From Paenibacillus lutrae (GTDB taxonomy: Bacteria > Bacillota > Bacilli > Paenibacillales > NBRC-103111), in the NCBI RefSeq assembly GCF_009757775.1, contig NZ_RHLK01000007.1:283000-346999 (forward strand): a DNA stretch of 64,000 nucleotides, in the 5' to 3' direction. The position numbers and the translations under genes were made by a program. The notes beneath the pieces are model-generated. The model searched no databases. It saw only the letters and a program-made list of their open reading frames with translations, and was not told the origin of the DNA. The stretch's first letter is position 1; each line of letters opens with the position of its first letter. Of the stretch, positions 53,592-64,000 are shown piece after piece.

Positions 53592-54948
53592 CCATACAAC
53601 CGACTCATGGCAGCAAGTCCTGTCTATCATACAAAAAAAACTTAGCAAACCGAGCTTCGACACATGGCTCAAATCCACAAGGGCTACCGTATTTACGGAT
53701 TCTACCGTCGTCATTAGTGCACCGAACAATTTTGCCAAAGAATGGCTCGAAAGCCGTTATGCCAAAATGATCAGTACGACGATTTATGAATATCTGGGTA
53801 AGCAAGTGGAAGTCAAATTCATTAATGAATCCGATGAAAAGATACCCGTCTCGGTTCAAGCTGCGACACCGGAAGTCACGAAAACCGCTGCTGCGCCTTC
53901 CCAGGAAGAAATCTTTCATCACATGATGAATTCCCGTTATACGTTTGATACCTTCGTCATTGGGGCAGGCAACCGCTTTGCCCATGCCGCCTCGCTTGCC
54001 GTTGCGGAAGCGCCGGCCAAAGCTTACAATCCTCTGTTTCTGTATGGAGGAGTCGGCTTGGGAAAGACCCATCTTATGCACGCAATCGGGCATTATGTGC
54101 TGGAGCACAATCCTGGCGCACGCGTTCTGTATATCTCGTCCGAGAAATTTACGAACGAATTTATTAACGCCATCCGTGACAATAAAGGCGAAGGATTCCG
54201 CAACAAATACAGAAGCATTGACGTGCTGCTTATTGACGACATTCAGTTCATCGCCGGCAAAGAACAGACCCAGGAAGAGTTCTTCCATACATTCAATGCT
54301 CTTCATGAAGAAGGGAAACAAATTATTATTTCCAGTGACCGACCTCCCAAAGAGATCCCTACACTGGAAGATCGTCTACGTTCCCGCTTTGAATGGGGTC
54401 TTATTACCGATATTCAGCCGCCGGATCTGGAAACTCGGATTGCCATCCTGCGCAAGAAAGCCAAGGCAGAGAATCTGGAAATACCAAATGAAGCGATGGT
54501 GTACATCGCCAATCAAATCGACACGAACATCCGCGAGCTCGAAGGAGCTCTGATCCGTGTTGTCGCCTATTCCTCGTTAACGAATCAGGATATTACGACC
54601 CATCTGGCAGCTGAAGCGCTCAAGGATATCATTCCTTCGAGCCGGCCGCGTGTCATTACGATGCATGATATTCAACAGAAAGTCGGGGAGTTCTACGGAC
54701 TCAAAATGGAGGACTTCAAAGCGCGGAAACGGACCAAAGCCGTTGCCTTTCCAAGGCAGGTTGCGATGTATTTATCCCGTGAATTGACCGATTTCTCACT
54801 CCCTAAAATCGGTGAAGCATTCGGCGGCCGTGATCACACCACGGTTATCCATGCGCACGAGAAAATAAGTGAAGCGCTCAAAGTCGATCAGGAACTGTTC
54901 AAGATTATCCACAGCCTGACCGAAAAAATCAAAAATCCGTCCTCGTAA
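53584..54948 (+). CDS. dnaA: Replication initiator DnaA
   Basis: The 454-residue AAA+ protein has domain I (1-80), a short linker, domain III with Walker [10 protein letters not shown] (155-163), Walker [10 protein letters not shown] and sensor motifs, and domain IV with the DnaA-box signature [15 protein letters not shown]. It binds DnaA boxes and opens the origin. Translation starts at GTG 53584, 9 bases after AAAGGAG. It is normally sized for Bacillales. Confidence 0.99.
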   Translation: MDSHTTDSWQQVLSIIQKKLSKPSFDTWLKSTRATVFTDSTVVISAPNNFAKEWLESRYAKMISTTIYEYLGKQVEVKFINESDEKIPVSVQAATPEVTKTAAAPSQEEIFHHMMNSRYTFDTFVIGAGNRFAHAASLAVAEAPAKAYNPLFLYGGVGLGKTHLMHAIGHYVLEHNPGARVLYISSEKFTNEFINAIRDNKGEGFRNKYRSIDVLLIDDIQFIAGKEQTQEEFFHTFNALHEEGKQIIISSDRPPKEIPTLEDRLRSRFEWGLITDIQPPDLETRIAILRKKAKAENLEIPNEAMVYIANQIDTNIRELEGALIRVVAYSSLTNQDITTHLAAEALKDIIPSSRPRVITMHDIQQKVGEFYGLKMEDFKARKRTKAVAFPRQVAMYLSRELTDFSLPKIGEAFGGRDHTTVIHAHEKISEALKVDQELFKIIHSLTEKIKNPSS

Positions 54949-54965
54949 ACCTGCAAGCCTATGCA

Positions 54966-55060
54966 CAAACTATGCACATGTGGATAGGCTTGTTTTAATT
55001 GGGTTTCATCCACATATCCACATATCCAGAGCCCCTACTACTATTACTAATAAAAAAAAG
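54966..55060. other. oriC, part downstream of dnaA (unwinding region)
   Basis: The dnaA-dnaN gap contains TGTGGATAG (54979) and three overlapping DnaA-box-like 9-mers at exact 8-bp steps: TCATCCACA (55006), ATATCCACA (55014) and ATATCCAGA (55022). A short GC stretch and a repeated trinucleotide tract (CTACTACTATTACTAAT, 55035) follow, then an A-run. This matches the DnaA-trio basal unwinding layout known from B. subtilis. The A/T-rich DNA beyond is the likely melting site. Confidence 0.85.
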
Positions 55061-55116
55061 GTATTATATAAAGGGTATGCAGTCCGCCAAGAATTTAGAA
55101 CCACAGGAGTGAAACC

Positions 55117-56259
55117 ATGAAATTAACCATCCTAAAAGATTATCTGAATGAAGCCATTCAACATGTCTCCAAAGCCATCTCCAGTAAAACAACCATTCCG
55201 ATTCTAACCGGAATCAAAATAGACGCTACGCATGAAGGTGTAACCTTAACGGCAAGCGACACGGATATTTCCATCCAAAGCTTTATGCCCTTTGAAACCG
55301 CCGAATTAAAAGTCATCGAACTATTTCAGCCGGGAAGCGTTGTACTTCCAGCTAAATTTTTCATGGAAATGATTCGGAAACTGCCGTCTCAAACAATCGA
55401 AATTGAGGTAAAGGACCATTTTCAAACCACAATACGTTCAGGTTCTTCCGAAGTGCAGATTATGGGACTTGATCCGGAAGAATACCCGCTCCTTCCACAA
55501 ATCGAGGAAAGCCGTACGATTCGTATTCCAAGTGATTTGCTCAAAACGATGATTAAGCAGACTTCTTTCTCCGTGTCTACGAACGAAACGACACCTATTT
55601 TGACAGGTATTCTGTGGCAGATCGCCAATAACAAACTTAAATTTATCGCCTGTGACCGGCACAGACTGGCTTCCCGGGAAATCAACCTCGAACTGGATTC
55701 CGATCAGAAATTCAATCCGATCGTTATTTCCGGACGTACGCTTAACGAGCTCAGCAAAATTTTGCCGGATCAGAATACGTTGATCGATATCGTTATTTCC
55801 GACAGCCAGGTTCTTTTCAAAATGAATGCTATTTTGTTCTATACACGCATTCTCGACGGCACCTATCCGGATACTTCCAAGCTTATTCCGCAAACTTTCC
55901 AGACAGAACTCGTTGTTGGAACCAAGGAACTGGCGGATGCAATCGACCGTGCTTATTTATTGTCCCGTGAAGACAAAACGAACATCGTAAAACTTGTCAT
56001 GAAAGAGGACGAAACCATCGAAGTCTCCTCCAGTTCCTCCGAACTGGGTAAAGTGACGGAGCAATTGCAATTGCAAAGAATTAACGGGGAGCTTCTGCGC
56101 ATTTCGTTTAACTCCAAATATATGCTTGATGCACTAAAGGTGCTCGACAGCGACCGGATTCATATCGGATTTACAGGAGCTATGCAGCCGATTATTATCC
56201 GTCCGGAAGATCAGGAGAACATTTTGCAGCTTATTCTTCCATACCGGACAACGAACTAA
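55117..56259 (+). CDS. dnaN: DNA polymerase III beta subunit (sliding clamp)
   Basis: The 380-residue clamp has three structurally repeated domains (about 1-125, 126-250, 251-380). Typical segments are PILTGIKIDATHEGVTLTASD, ETTPILTGILW and the C-terminal LPYRTTN end. It forms a dimeric ring that tethers polymerase and binds partners. AGGAGTG precedes the ATG. It is 168 bases from dnaA across the origin unwinding region. Confidence 0.98.
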   Translation: MKLTILKDYLNEAIQHVSKAISSKTTIPILTGIKIDATHEGVTLTASDTDISIQSFMPFETAELKVIELFQPGSVVLPAKFFMEMIRKLPSQTIEIEVKDHFQTTIRSGSSEVQIMGLDPEEYPLLPQIEESRTIRIPSDLLKTMIKQTSFSVSTNETTPILTGILWQIANNKLKFIACDRHRLASREINLELDSDQKFNPIVISGRTLNELSKILPDQNTLIDIVISDSQVLFKMNAILFYTRILDGTYPDTSKLIPQTFQTELVVGTKELADAIDRAYLLSREDKTNIVKLVMKEDETIEVSSSSSELGKVTEQLQLQRINGELLRISFNSKYMLDALKVLDSDRIHIGFTGAMQPIIIRPEDQENILQLILPYRTTN

Positions 56260-56283
56260 TTTACTCGAACGAAGGAGACTAAC

Positions 56284-56499
56284 ATGACGACAGTCACAAT
56301 ACGAACGGAGTACATTACGCTGGGGCAGTTTCTTAAGCTTGCCGATTGTATCCAATCCGGCGGGCAGGCCAAAAGTTTCCTGCAGGAAAACAGCATACAA
56401 GTAAATGGACTGGACGAGAATCGCCGCGGCCGTAAGCTTTATGAAGGGGATAAAGTAACGGTAGAAGGCTGCGGCGAATTTGCCGTGGGACGGGAATAG
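56284..56499 (+). CDS. yaaA: S4-domain RNA-binding protein YaaA
   Basis: The 71-residue protein consists of an S4-like RNA-binding domain (ITLGQFLKLADCIQSGGQAK, FLQENSIQVNGL, RRGRKLYEGDKV). It lies between dnaN and recF, as in B. subtilis where it associates with ribosome assembly. GAAGGAG precedes its ATG. Confidence 0.95.
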   Translation: MTTVTIRTEYITLGQFLKLADCIQSGGQAKSFLQENSIQVNGLDENRRGRKLYEGDKVTVEGCGEFAVGRE

Positions 56500-56530
56500 G
56501 CGAGGCGACAAAACGCAGGAGGAAAGCCAA

Positions 56531-57649
56531 TTGTTTCTCAAACGGCTCGAGCTCAATCATTATCGGAATTATCCACATGTGGAAATCTCGACGGATCAGA
56601 ATATCAACATCTTTGTAGGTCCGAATGCGCAGGGGAAAACGAATTTGCTCGAATCGATCTATGTTCTGGCGCTAACTAAGTCACATCGTACCCATCAGGA
56701 TAAAGAGCTGATCGAGTGGCAGGAAGATCATGCGAGACTTTTTGGCGAGGTGGAGCGCAGGTACGGGACGAGTACGCTGGATCTGACGATCTCAGGAAAA
56801 GGGAAGAAGGCCAAGGTGAACGGGCTGGAGCAGAAAAAGCTGAGTCAGTTTATCGGCGCGCTCAATGTAGTCATGTTTGCTCCCGAAGATCTTGAGATCG
56901 TGAAGGGGAGTCCCGGAATCCGCCGCCGGTTTCTGGATATGGAGATCGGCCAGGTATACCCGAGCTACCTATACGACCTTACGCAGTATCAGAAAATTCT
57001 GGTGCAGCGTAACAATCTCCTCAAACAGTCATTCCCGCCTTCGACGGCTAACAGCGCTATGCTGGACGTATGGAATGAACAGCTTGCAAGCTTTGGTGTT
57101 AAAATTATGAAAAAGCGTCAAAGCTTTATAAAGAAACTGCAAAGCTGGGCGGAGCAGATCCACCGGGGGATCACGAACGGAAAAGAATCTCTGCGTGTAG
57201 AATACGCTCCTTCCTTTGGGGACGGGCACTTTGAAGATGAATCTGTTTTATTGGACCGATTTATGATAAAGTTATCACAGATAAAAGAACAAGAAATGCG
57301 AAGAGGCGTCTCCCTGATCGGTCCGCACCGGGACGACCTTCTTTTCTGCATTAACGACAAAGACGTGCAAACGTTCGGATCCCAGGGGCAGCAGAGAACG
57401 ACTGCTCTTTCTTTAAAATTGGCCGAAATTGAACTGATTCGCGAAGAGGTAGGCGAGTATCCGGTTCTTCTTCTGGATGACGTTCTATCCGAACTCGATG
57501 AATATAGACAGACCCAGCTCATTCAAACGTTTCAGAAAAAAGTACAAACGTTTATAACAACGACCGGACTCGAAAGCGTTCATTTGGACCAGTTAGACCA
57601 TGCAGCCGTGTTTCATGTTTCAAACGGCAGCGTCATCGACAGGAGTTGA
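56531..57649 (+). CDS. recF: DNA repair ATPase RecF
   Basis: The 372-residue protein is chosen to start at TTG 56531, 8 bases after AGGAGG; a longer frame overlapping yaaA has no site. It has Walker A GPNAQGKTNLL (about 31-41), a signature-like FGSQGQQRTTALSLKL and Walker B PVLLLDDVLSELD. It loads RecA at gapped DNA with RecO and RecR. Length matches Bacillus RecF. Confidence 0.97.
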   Translation: MFLKRLELNHYRNYPHVEISTDQNINIFVGPNAQGKTNLLESIYVLALTKSHRTHQDKELIEWQEDHARLFGEVERRYGTSTLDLTISGKGKKAKVNGLEQKKLSQFIGALNVVMFAPEDLEIVKGSPGIRRRFLDMEIGQVYPSYLYDLTQYQKILVQRNNLLKQSFPPSTANSAMLDVWNEQLASFGVKIMKKRQSFIKKLQSWAEQIHRGITNGKESLRVEYAPSFGDGHFEDESVLLDRFMIKLSQIKEQEMRRGVSLIGPHRDDLLFCINDKDVQTFGSQGQQRTTALSLKLAEIELIREEVGEYPVLLLDDVLSELDEYRQTQLIQTFQKKVQTFITTTGLESVHLDQLDHAAVFHVSNGSVIDRS

Positions 57650-57656
57650 GAAGATC

Positions 57657-59856
<2,200 letters not shown>

Positions 59857-59922
59857 GATTTTGAACGGATAGATTGCCGGGCGCAGGCCCGGCATAGGAT
59901 GCACGTTTCAGGAGGATAGATC

Positions 59923-62466
59923 ATGACCGAAGAAATGCGTTCGCAAGTCGTAGAGATTGATATAAGTTCGGAAATGCGCACTTCATTTATGGATTACGCT
60001 ATGAGTATTATCGTCAGCCGTGCGCTTCCTGATGTACGGGACGGTCTCAAACCGGTTCATCGCCGTATTCTATATGCCATGTCAGAGCTGGGGATGTCCC
60101 CGGATAAACCTCATAAAAAATCGGCTAGAATCGTCGGTGAAGTTATCGGTAAGTATCATCCTCATGGTGATTCGGCTGTATACGAAACGATGGTTCGGAT
60201 GGCCCAGGATTTCTCTCTGCGCTATATGCTGGTAGACGGGCACGGTAACTTTGGTTCCATCGACGGAGATATGGCTGCTGCTATGCGTTATACAGAAGCA
60301 AGGCTCTCCAAGATTGCCATGGAAGTGCTTCGCGACATCAACAAAGAAACGATTGATTATATTCCCAACTATGACGGTGAAGAAATGGAGCCGGTTGTTC
60401 TGCCGGCGCGTTTCCCTAACCTTTTAGTTAACGGAAGCTCGGGGATCGCTGTCGGTATGGCGACGAATATACCTCCTCATAACCTGGTAGAAGTCATTGA
60501 CGGGCTTCAGCAGATGATCGAGAATCCTGAAGTGACTTCGCTGGACCTTATGCAGTCTATTAAGGGGCCCGATTTCCCTACAGGAGGTTACATTCTCGGA
60601 CGGGAAGGAATCCGCCAAGCGTATACGACAGGAAGAGGCTCTGTTCCTATGCGTGCCAAAGCGGATATCGAAGAGAATAATAACAAAGCAAGGATTATTG
60701 TGCGGGAGCTTCCTTACCAAGTAAACAAAGCCCGTCTGATCGAGAAGATCGCAGAGCTTGTACGCGATAAGAAAATCGACGGTATTACGGATCTTCGCGA
60801 TGAGTCCGATCGCAATGGTATGCGGATTGTGATCGAGCTGCGCAGGGATGTTAATCCGAATGTAGTGCTTAACAATCTGTACAAGCATACCGCTATGCAG
60901 TCCAATTTCGGTGTGATCATGCTGGCACTCGTTAACGGAGAGCCTAAAGTTCTAAATCTCCGTGACATGTTGTACCACTATCTGGAGCACCAGAAAATTA
61001 TTATCCGCCGCCGGACAGAGTACGATCTTCGCAAAGCTGAAGCACGCGCGCATATCCTTGAAGGATTGCGTATCGCACTTGATCACTTGGACGAAGTCAT
61101 CGCACTTATTCGTTCTTCACGTACCACCGAACTTGCCCGTGAAGGCTTAATGTCTACATTCAGCCTCAGTCACGATCAGGCACAGGCCATTCTGGATATG
61201 CGTCTGCAGCGTCTGACCGGATTAGAACGGGAGAAAATCGAGAATGAATACGAGGAACTGCTTAAGAAAATCGCGGAGTACAAAGCCATTCTCGCTGATG
61301 AGCAGCTGATTCTGGCAATCATCAGTGAAGAACTTAACGAAATTAAGCAGAATTTCGGCGACGAAAGACGCAGTGAGATCACAAAGGGTGAAGGCAGTAT
61401 CGAGGATGAGGATCTGATTCCTCAAGAAGATGTTGTCATTACCATTACCCACACGGGTTATATCAAACGTCTTCCGGTTACAACGTACCGTAACCAGAAG
61501 CGCGGCGGACGTGGCATTGTGGGCATGGATACCAAAACGGATGATTTCGTCAATCACCTTTTTGTTACGAATACTCACCACTACCTGCTCTTCTTTACAG
61601 ATCGCGGTAAGGTGTACAAGTTAAAAGCTTATGAAATACCTGACCTAAGCCGTACGGCTCGCGGAACTCCGATTATCAATTTGATTCAAATTGAGCAGGG
61701 GGAGACGGTGAGTGCTGTAATTCCCGTACAGGAATTCAGTCCGGATAATTATCTCTTCTTCGCTACAAAACAGGGGATTGTCAAGAAGACACCGCTTGAC
61801 GACTATATCAATATTCGTAAGGGCGGCTTAATTGCCATTAATCTGAGGGATGATGACTCTCTGATCGGCGTGAAGCTCACAGACGGGGAACGGGATATCA
61901 TTATGGGAACCCGTCAGGGCATGTCAATCCGGTTCCCGGAGAACGATGTCAGATCGATGGGCCGTTCAGCAACAGGCGTCAAAGGTATTCAGATCGGCTC
62001 GGATGATACGGTCATTGATATGGATGTCGTAGACGAAGTAGCCAGCGTTCTGATCGTGACATCCAAGGGCTTCGGTAAACGGACACCGATCGGCGAATAC
62101 CGGGTACAATCACGCGGCGGTAAAGGGATCAAGACATTGAATGTAACAGCCAAGAATGGATCGGTAGTCGGTCTCAAGGTAGTCAATAACGACGAGGATC
62201 TGATGATTATAACCGCAAGCGGCACGTTGATTCGGACAAGTATTTCAGGCATTTCCGAAATGGGTCGTAATACGCAGGGGGTTCGCCTCATTAATATCCG
62301 TGAGGATGATGAAGTGGCGACCGTAACCCATGTTGCTAAAAGCGATGAGGAGTCTGAAGATGAGCTTGATCTCGAAGCGGCAGAACAAATGGAATTATCC
62401 GGGCAGGCCGGTGAAGAAGGCGAAGAGTCAGCTTCGGATACGAAAGAGCCGGAAAGTGAAAATTAA
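59923..62466 (+). CDS. gyrA: DNA gyrase subunit A
   Basis: The 847-residue protein has the breakage-reunion domain with catalytic tyrosine in ARYTE-like [14 protein letters not shown] (about 122-135), the quinolone region [19 protein letters not shown] with serine and glutamate present as in susceptible strains, the coiled coil, and the C-terminal beta-pinwheel with the GyrA-box QKRGGRG. It ends in an acidic tail ([14 protein letters not shown]) that modulates supercoiling in other gyrases. AGGAGG lies 6 bases before the ATG. Confidence 0.99.
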   Translation: MTEEMRSQVVEIDISSEMRTSFMDYAMSIIVSRALPDVRDGLKPVHRRILYAMSELGMSPDKPHKKSARIVGEVIGKYHPHGDSAVYETMVRMAQDFSLRYMLVDGHGNFGSIDGDMAAAMRYTEARLSKIAMEVLRDINKETIDYIPNYDGEEMEPVVLPARFPNLLVNGSSGIAVGMATNIPPHNLVEVIDGLQQMIENPEVTSLDLMQSIKGPDFPTGGYILGREGIRQAYTTGRGSVPMRAKADIEENNNKARIIVRELPYQVNKARLIEKIAELVRDKKIDGITDLRDESDRNGMRIVIELRRDVNPNVVLNNLYKHTAMQSNFGVIMLALVNGEPKVLNLRDMLYHYLEHQKIIIRRRTEYDLRKAEARAHILEGLRIALDHLDEVIALIRSSRTTELAREGLMSTFSLSHDQAQAILDMRLQRLTGLEREKIENEYEELLKKIAEYKAILADEQLILAIISEELNEIKQNFGDERRSEITKGEGSIEDEDLIPQEDVVITITHTGYIKRLPVTTYRNQKRGGRGIVGMDTKTDDFVNHLFVTNTHHYLLFFTDRGKVYKLKAYEIPDLSRTARGTPIINLIQIEQGETVSAVIPVQEFSPDNYLFFATKQGIVKKTPLDDYINIRKGGLIAINLRDDDSLIGVKLTDGERDIIMGTRQGMSIRFPENDVRSMGRSATGVKGIQIGSDDTVIDMDVVDEVASVLIVTSKGFGKRTPIGEYRVQSRGGKGIKTLNVTAKNGSVVGLKVVNNDEDLMIITASGTLIRTSISGISEMGRNTQGVRLINIREDDEVATVTHVAKSDEESEDELDLEAAEQMELSGQAGEEGEESASDTKEPESEN

Positions 62467-62481
62467 TAGTTAGAATCATGA

Positions 62482-62510
62482 GGTGGGGACTTACATCCCC
62501 ATCTTTTTTG
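62482..62510 (+). terminator. Terminator after gyrA
   Basis: GGTGGGGA and TCCCCATC form a stem (one G-U pair) followed by TTTTTT, 15 bases past the gyrA stop. Confidence 0.88.
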
Positions 62511-62556
62511 TTTTACAATAAAATTGACAATCTTAGGTAAAGCGGAGGAATTGAAC

Positions 62557-63627
62557 TTGCGGACAGTTTCTGTCTCACAAATTAATGCTGGCGATAAGCT
62601 GGCGGAGTCTATCAACAGTCGTTTTGGCCAAGTTCTTTTTTATAAGGGTAGAATCTTGACAGAGAGAGATCTTGAAATCCTCAGGGCTTTTCTCATTTCG
62701 ACTGTGAGTATCGAATCTAAATCCATTGTCTCCAAAGAAGAAGGGACTGCTACAGAACATTCAGCTGCAACCGCCTCGAGCAGCGGCACTTCTTTTGACC
62801 AGGAATATGATAAAATGCTCCAACTCCTGAGAAAGGTTTTTGGACTAGCACTCGGCAATGCAGAACTGCCGGTTCTGGAAATGCGCAATTGCTTGCAGAA
62901 TTTAATTGATGCAGGTGATTATCAGATTCTTTCTTTTACACCAAGGAACTATCACGTAAGGGATTTCTTATACCATGATAGTATTATGGTTTCTCTGACA
63001 TCCTATCAGCTCGCCCAGTGGCATGGTTTACCGCAGAGAGATTGGATGCAAATTGCACTGGCCGGACTTCTTCACGACATCGGTAATGTCAAGATCGATC
63101 CGGGACTCCTTACTAAACCGACGAAACTTACAAACACAGAGTTCGAAGAGGTTCGCAAGCATGCGTTGTATGGCTACAATTTGCTCAAACCTGTAGCGGC
63201 CCTTAATGAAGGCGTGAAGCTAAGTGCCCTGCAGCACCATGAGAGAGAAGATGGATCCGGTTATCCGCTGGGTCTTAAGAACGATCAAATTCATCTGTAT
63301 GCTAAAGTTGTGGCTGTAGCCGACATCTTCCACGCAATGACCAACCACAGGCATCATCAGGAAGCAATCTCTCCTTATCTAGTACTTGAACAGCTTAGTG
63401 AAGATTCTTTTGGTAGAATGGACCCGGCACTTGTACGTACCTTTATTAATAAGGTCACATCCTTTCATACGGGCACGGTCGTTAAGCTCAATGACAACCG
63501 GATAGGAGAGATTATTTTCTCCGACCGTGCTTATCCCACACGTCCATGGGTGAATATTAACGGAACCATTGTAAACCTGACTTTAGAAAGAAATCTGTAT
63601 ATACAAGATGTAATTCAGCTGCGATAG
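62557..63627 (+). CDS. HD-GYP domain phosphodiesterase-like protein
   Basis: The 356-residue protein starts at TTG 62557, 8 bases after GGAGG. The C-terminal HD-GYP domain (about 165-320) shows HDS, LLHDIGNVKIDPGLL, HALYGYNLL, QHHEREDGSGYPLG and VVAVADIFHAM, so metal ligands and the GYP-type loop (GSGYPLG) are present. Members hydrolyse cyclic dinucleotides. The N-terminal part is unclassified and there is no membrane helix. It is a stand-alone gene between gyrA and an rRNA operon, a placement I recall for Paenibacillus. Confidence 0.9.
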   Translation: MRTVSVSQINAGDKLAESINSRFGQVLFYKGRILTERDLEILRAFLISTVSIESKSIVSKEEGTATEHSAATASSSGTSFDQEYDKMLQLLRKVFGLALGNAELPVLEMRNCLQNLIDAGDYQILSFTPRNYHVRDFLYHDSIMVSLTSYQLAQWHGLPQRDWMQIALAGLLHDIGNVKIDPGLLTKPTKLTNTEFEEVRKHALYGYNLLKPVAALNEGVKLSALQHHEREDGSGYPLGLKNDQIHLYAKVVAVADIFHAMTNHRHHQEAISPYLVLEQLSEDSFGRMDPALVRTFINKVTSFHTGTVVKLNDNRIGEIIFSDRAYPTRPWVNINGTIVNLTLERNLYIQDVIQLR

Positions 63628-63646
63628 AGAACCTTTCGTCTACAAA

Positions 63647-63677
63647 AGCTCTCCTTTCATAGGGGGAGTTTTTTTTC
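63647..63677 (+). terminator. Terminator after the HD-GYP gene
   Basis: CTCTCC and GGGGGAG form a short stem followed by TTTTTTTT, 20 bases past the stop. Confidence 0.8.
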
Positions 63678-63794
63678 CTTGACCTTAATGCTCTACGGTG
63701 TTATATTTGTATTCCGGCTTTCGAAAGAAGCAAAGTTAATGAAGCTTTGCAACTAACAGTTAAAAACACTTTAAAATGTTTCGAAAAAAAGTGC

Positions 63795-64000
63795 TTGCAA
63801 TTAACTAGCCGAATGTGTTATATTAATTAGGTCGCCGCTGAACGAAGCGGAGATGAAAAACGACTGAATAAGTCGAAGATTGTCCTTTGAAAACTGAACA
63901 ACGAGTGATTGAAACGTCTTGAGCAATCAGGACGCTAAACAGAGAAGAAATTCTCGTCAGCATTGAATTTTTGAGCTATTCAGCTTGAGATAAACGTCGG
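63795..64000 (+). promoter_or_regulatory. rRNA operon promoter and 16S leader
   Basis: TTGCAA (63795) and TTATAT (63818) with 17-base spacing form a promoter in AT-rich DNA. The following transcribed leader contains TCCTTTGAAAACTGAACAAC (about 63883), a typical Firmicute pre-16S leader sequence. The mature 16S rRNA begins beyond the window. The rest of 63678-63794 is an AT-rich upstream region with no gene. Confidence 0.88.

Overview
The window is the replication-origin region of a low-to-moderate GC, spore-forming Firmicute, most probably Paenibacillus or a close relative. The order rpmH-[oriC]-dnaA-dnaN-yaaA-recF-remB-gyrB-gyrA is typical of Bacillales. The spore gene yyaC, the SpoIIIJ/Jag pair, the full WalRKHIJ-HtrA set and Paenibacillus-like small proteins point the same way. 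Species cannot be fixed from this sequence alone.

Region 1 (1 to about 15,430) is accessory DNA. It starts with a minus-strand cluster of immunity-like genes of unknown function, including a leucine-rich-repeat protein. It continues with an ABC-F ATPase, an IS3-family insertion sequence and a decayed EamA transporter. A compact defence island follows: an AlbA_2/Schlafen-type protein, a large serine recombinase remnant, a methyltransferase coupled to a TIR-like/Mrr-nuclease fusion, and a three-gene SMC-ATPase operon of the ABC-3C/Lamassu type. A LexA-like operator lies upstream of that operon. The island abuts the 3' end of rlmH. Copies of the rlmH terminal sequence recur at 6767-6806 and, more weakly, at 7429, as expected for an SCC-like element that uses rlmH as its attachment site.

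Region 2 (15,430 to about 27,100) holds rlmH, a gluconate kinase, a CxxH/CxxC protein, HtrA and the WalJ-WalI-WalH-WalK-WalR cell-wall stress operon, then an M23/LysM/G5 peptidoglycan hydrolase likely tied to wall growth. Region 3 (27,300 to 36,600) is core: purA with a PurR-type operator, dnaC (replicative helicase), rplI, gdpP, yybS, a MazG-like gene, rpsR, ssb and rpsF. A small DnaA-box cluster lies between the MazG-like gene and rpsR.

Region 4 (36,900 to 42,600) contains small or poorly known genes, a tRNA-Ser(CGA), and a degenerate copy of that tRNA's 3' half flanking a frameshifted rhomboid gene. Region 5 (42,600 to 53,100) carries a cysteine desulfurase-like gene, parB/parA, noc, rsmG, mnmG, mnmE, jag, spoIIIJ, rnpA and rpmH, with two parS sites. 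Region 6 (53,100 to 64,000) is a bipartite oriC around dnaA, followed by dnaN through gyrA, an HD-GYP protein, and the promoter and leader of an rRNA operon whose 16S gene begins beyond the window.

From the rRNA end leftwards, genes run away from oriC on both arms, so most transcription is co-directional with replication. The strongest candidates for new biology are the rlmH-anchored island, its TIR-Mrr/methyltransferase pair, and the apparent SOS-type operator upstream of the SMC-ATPase operon.
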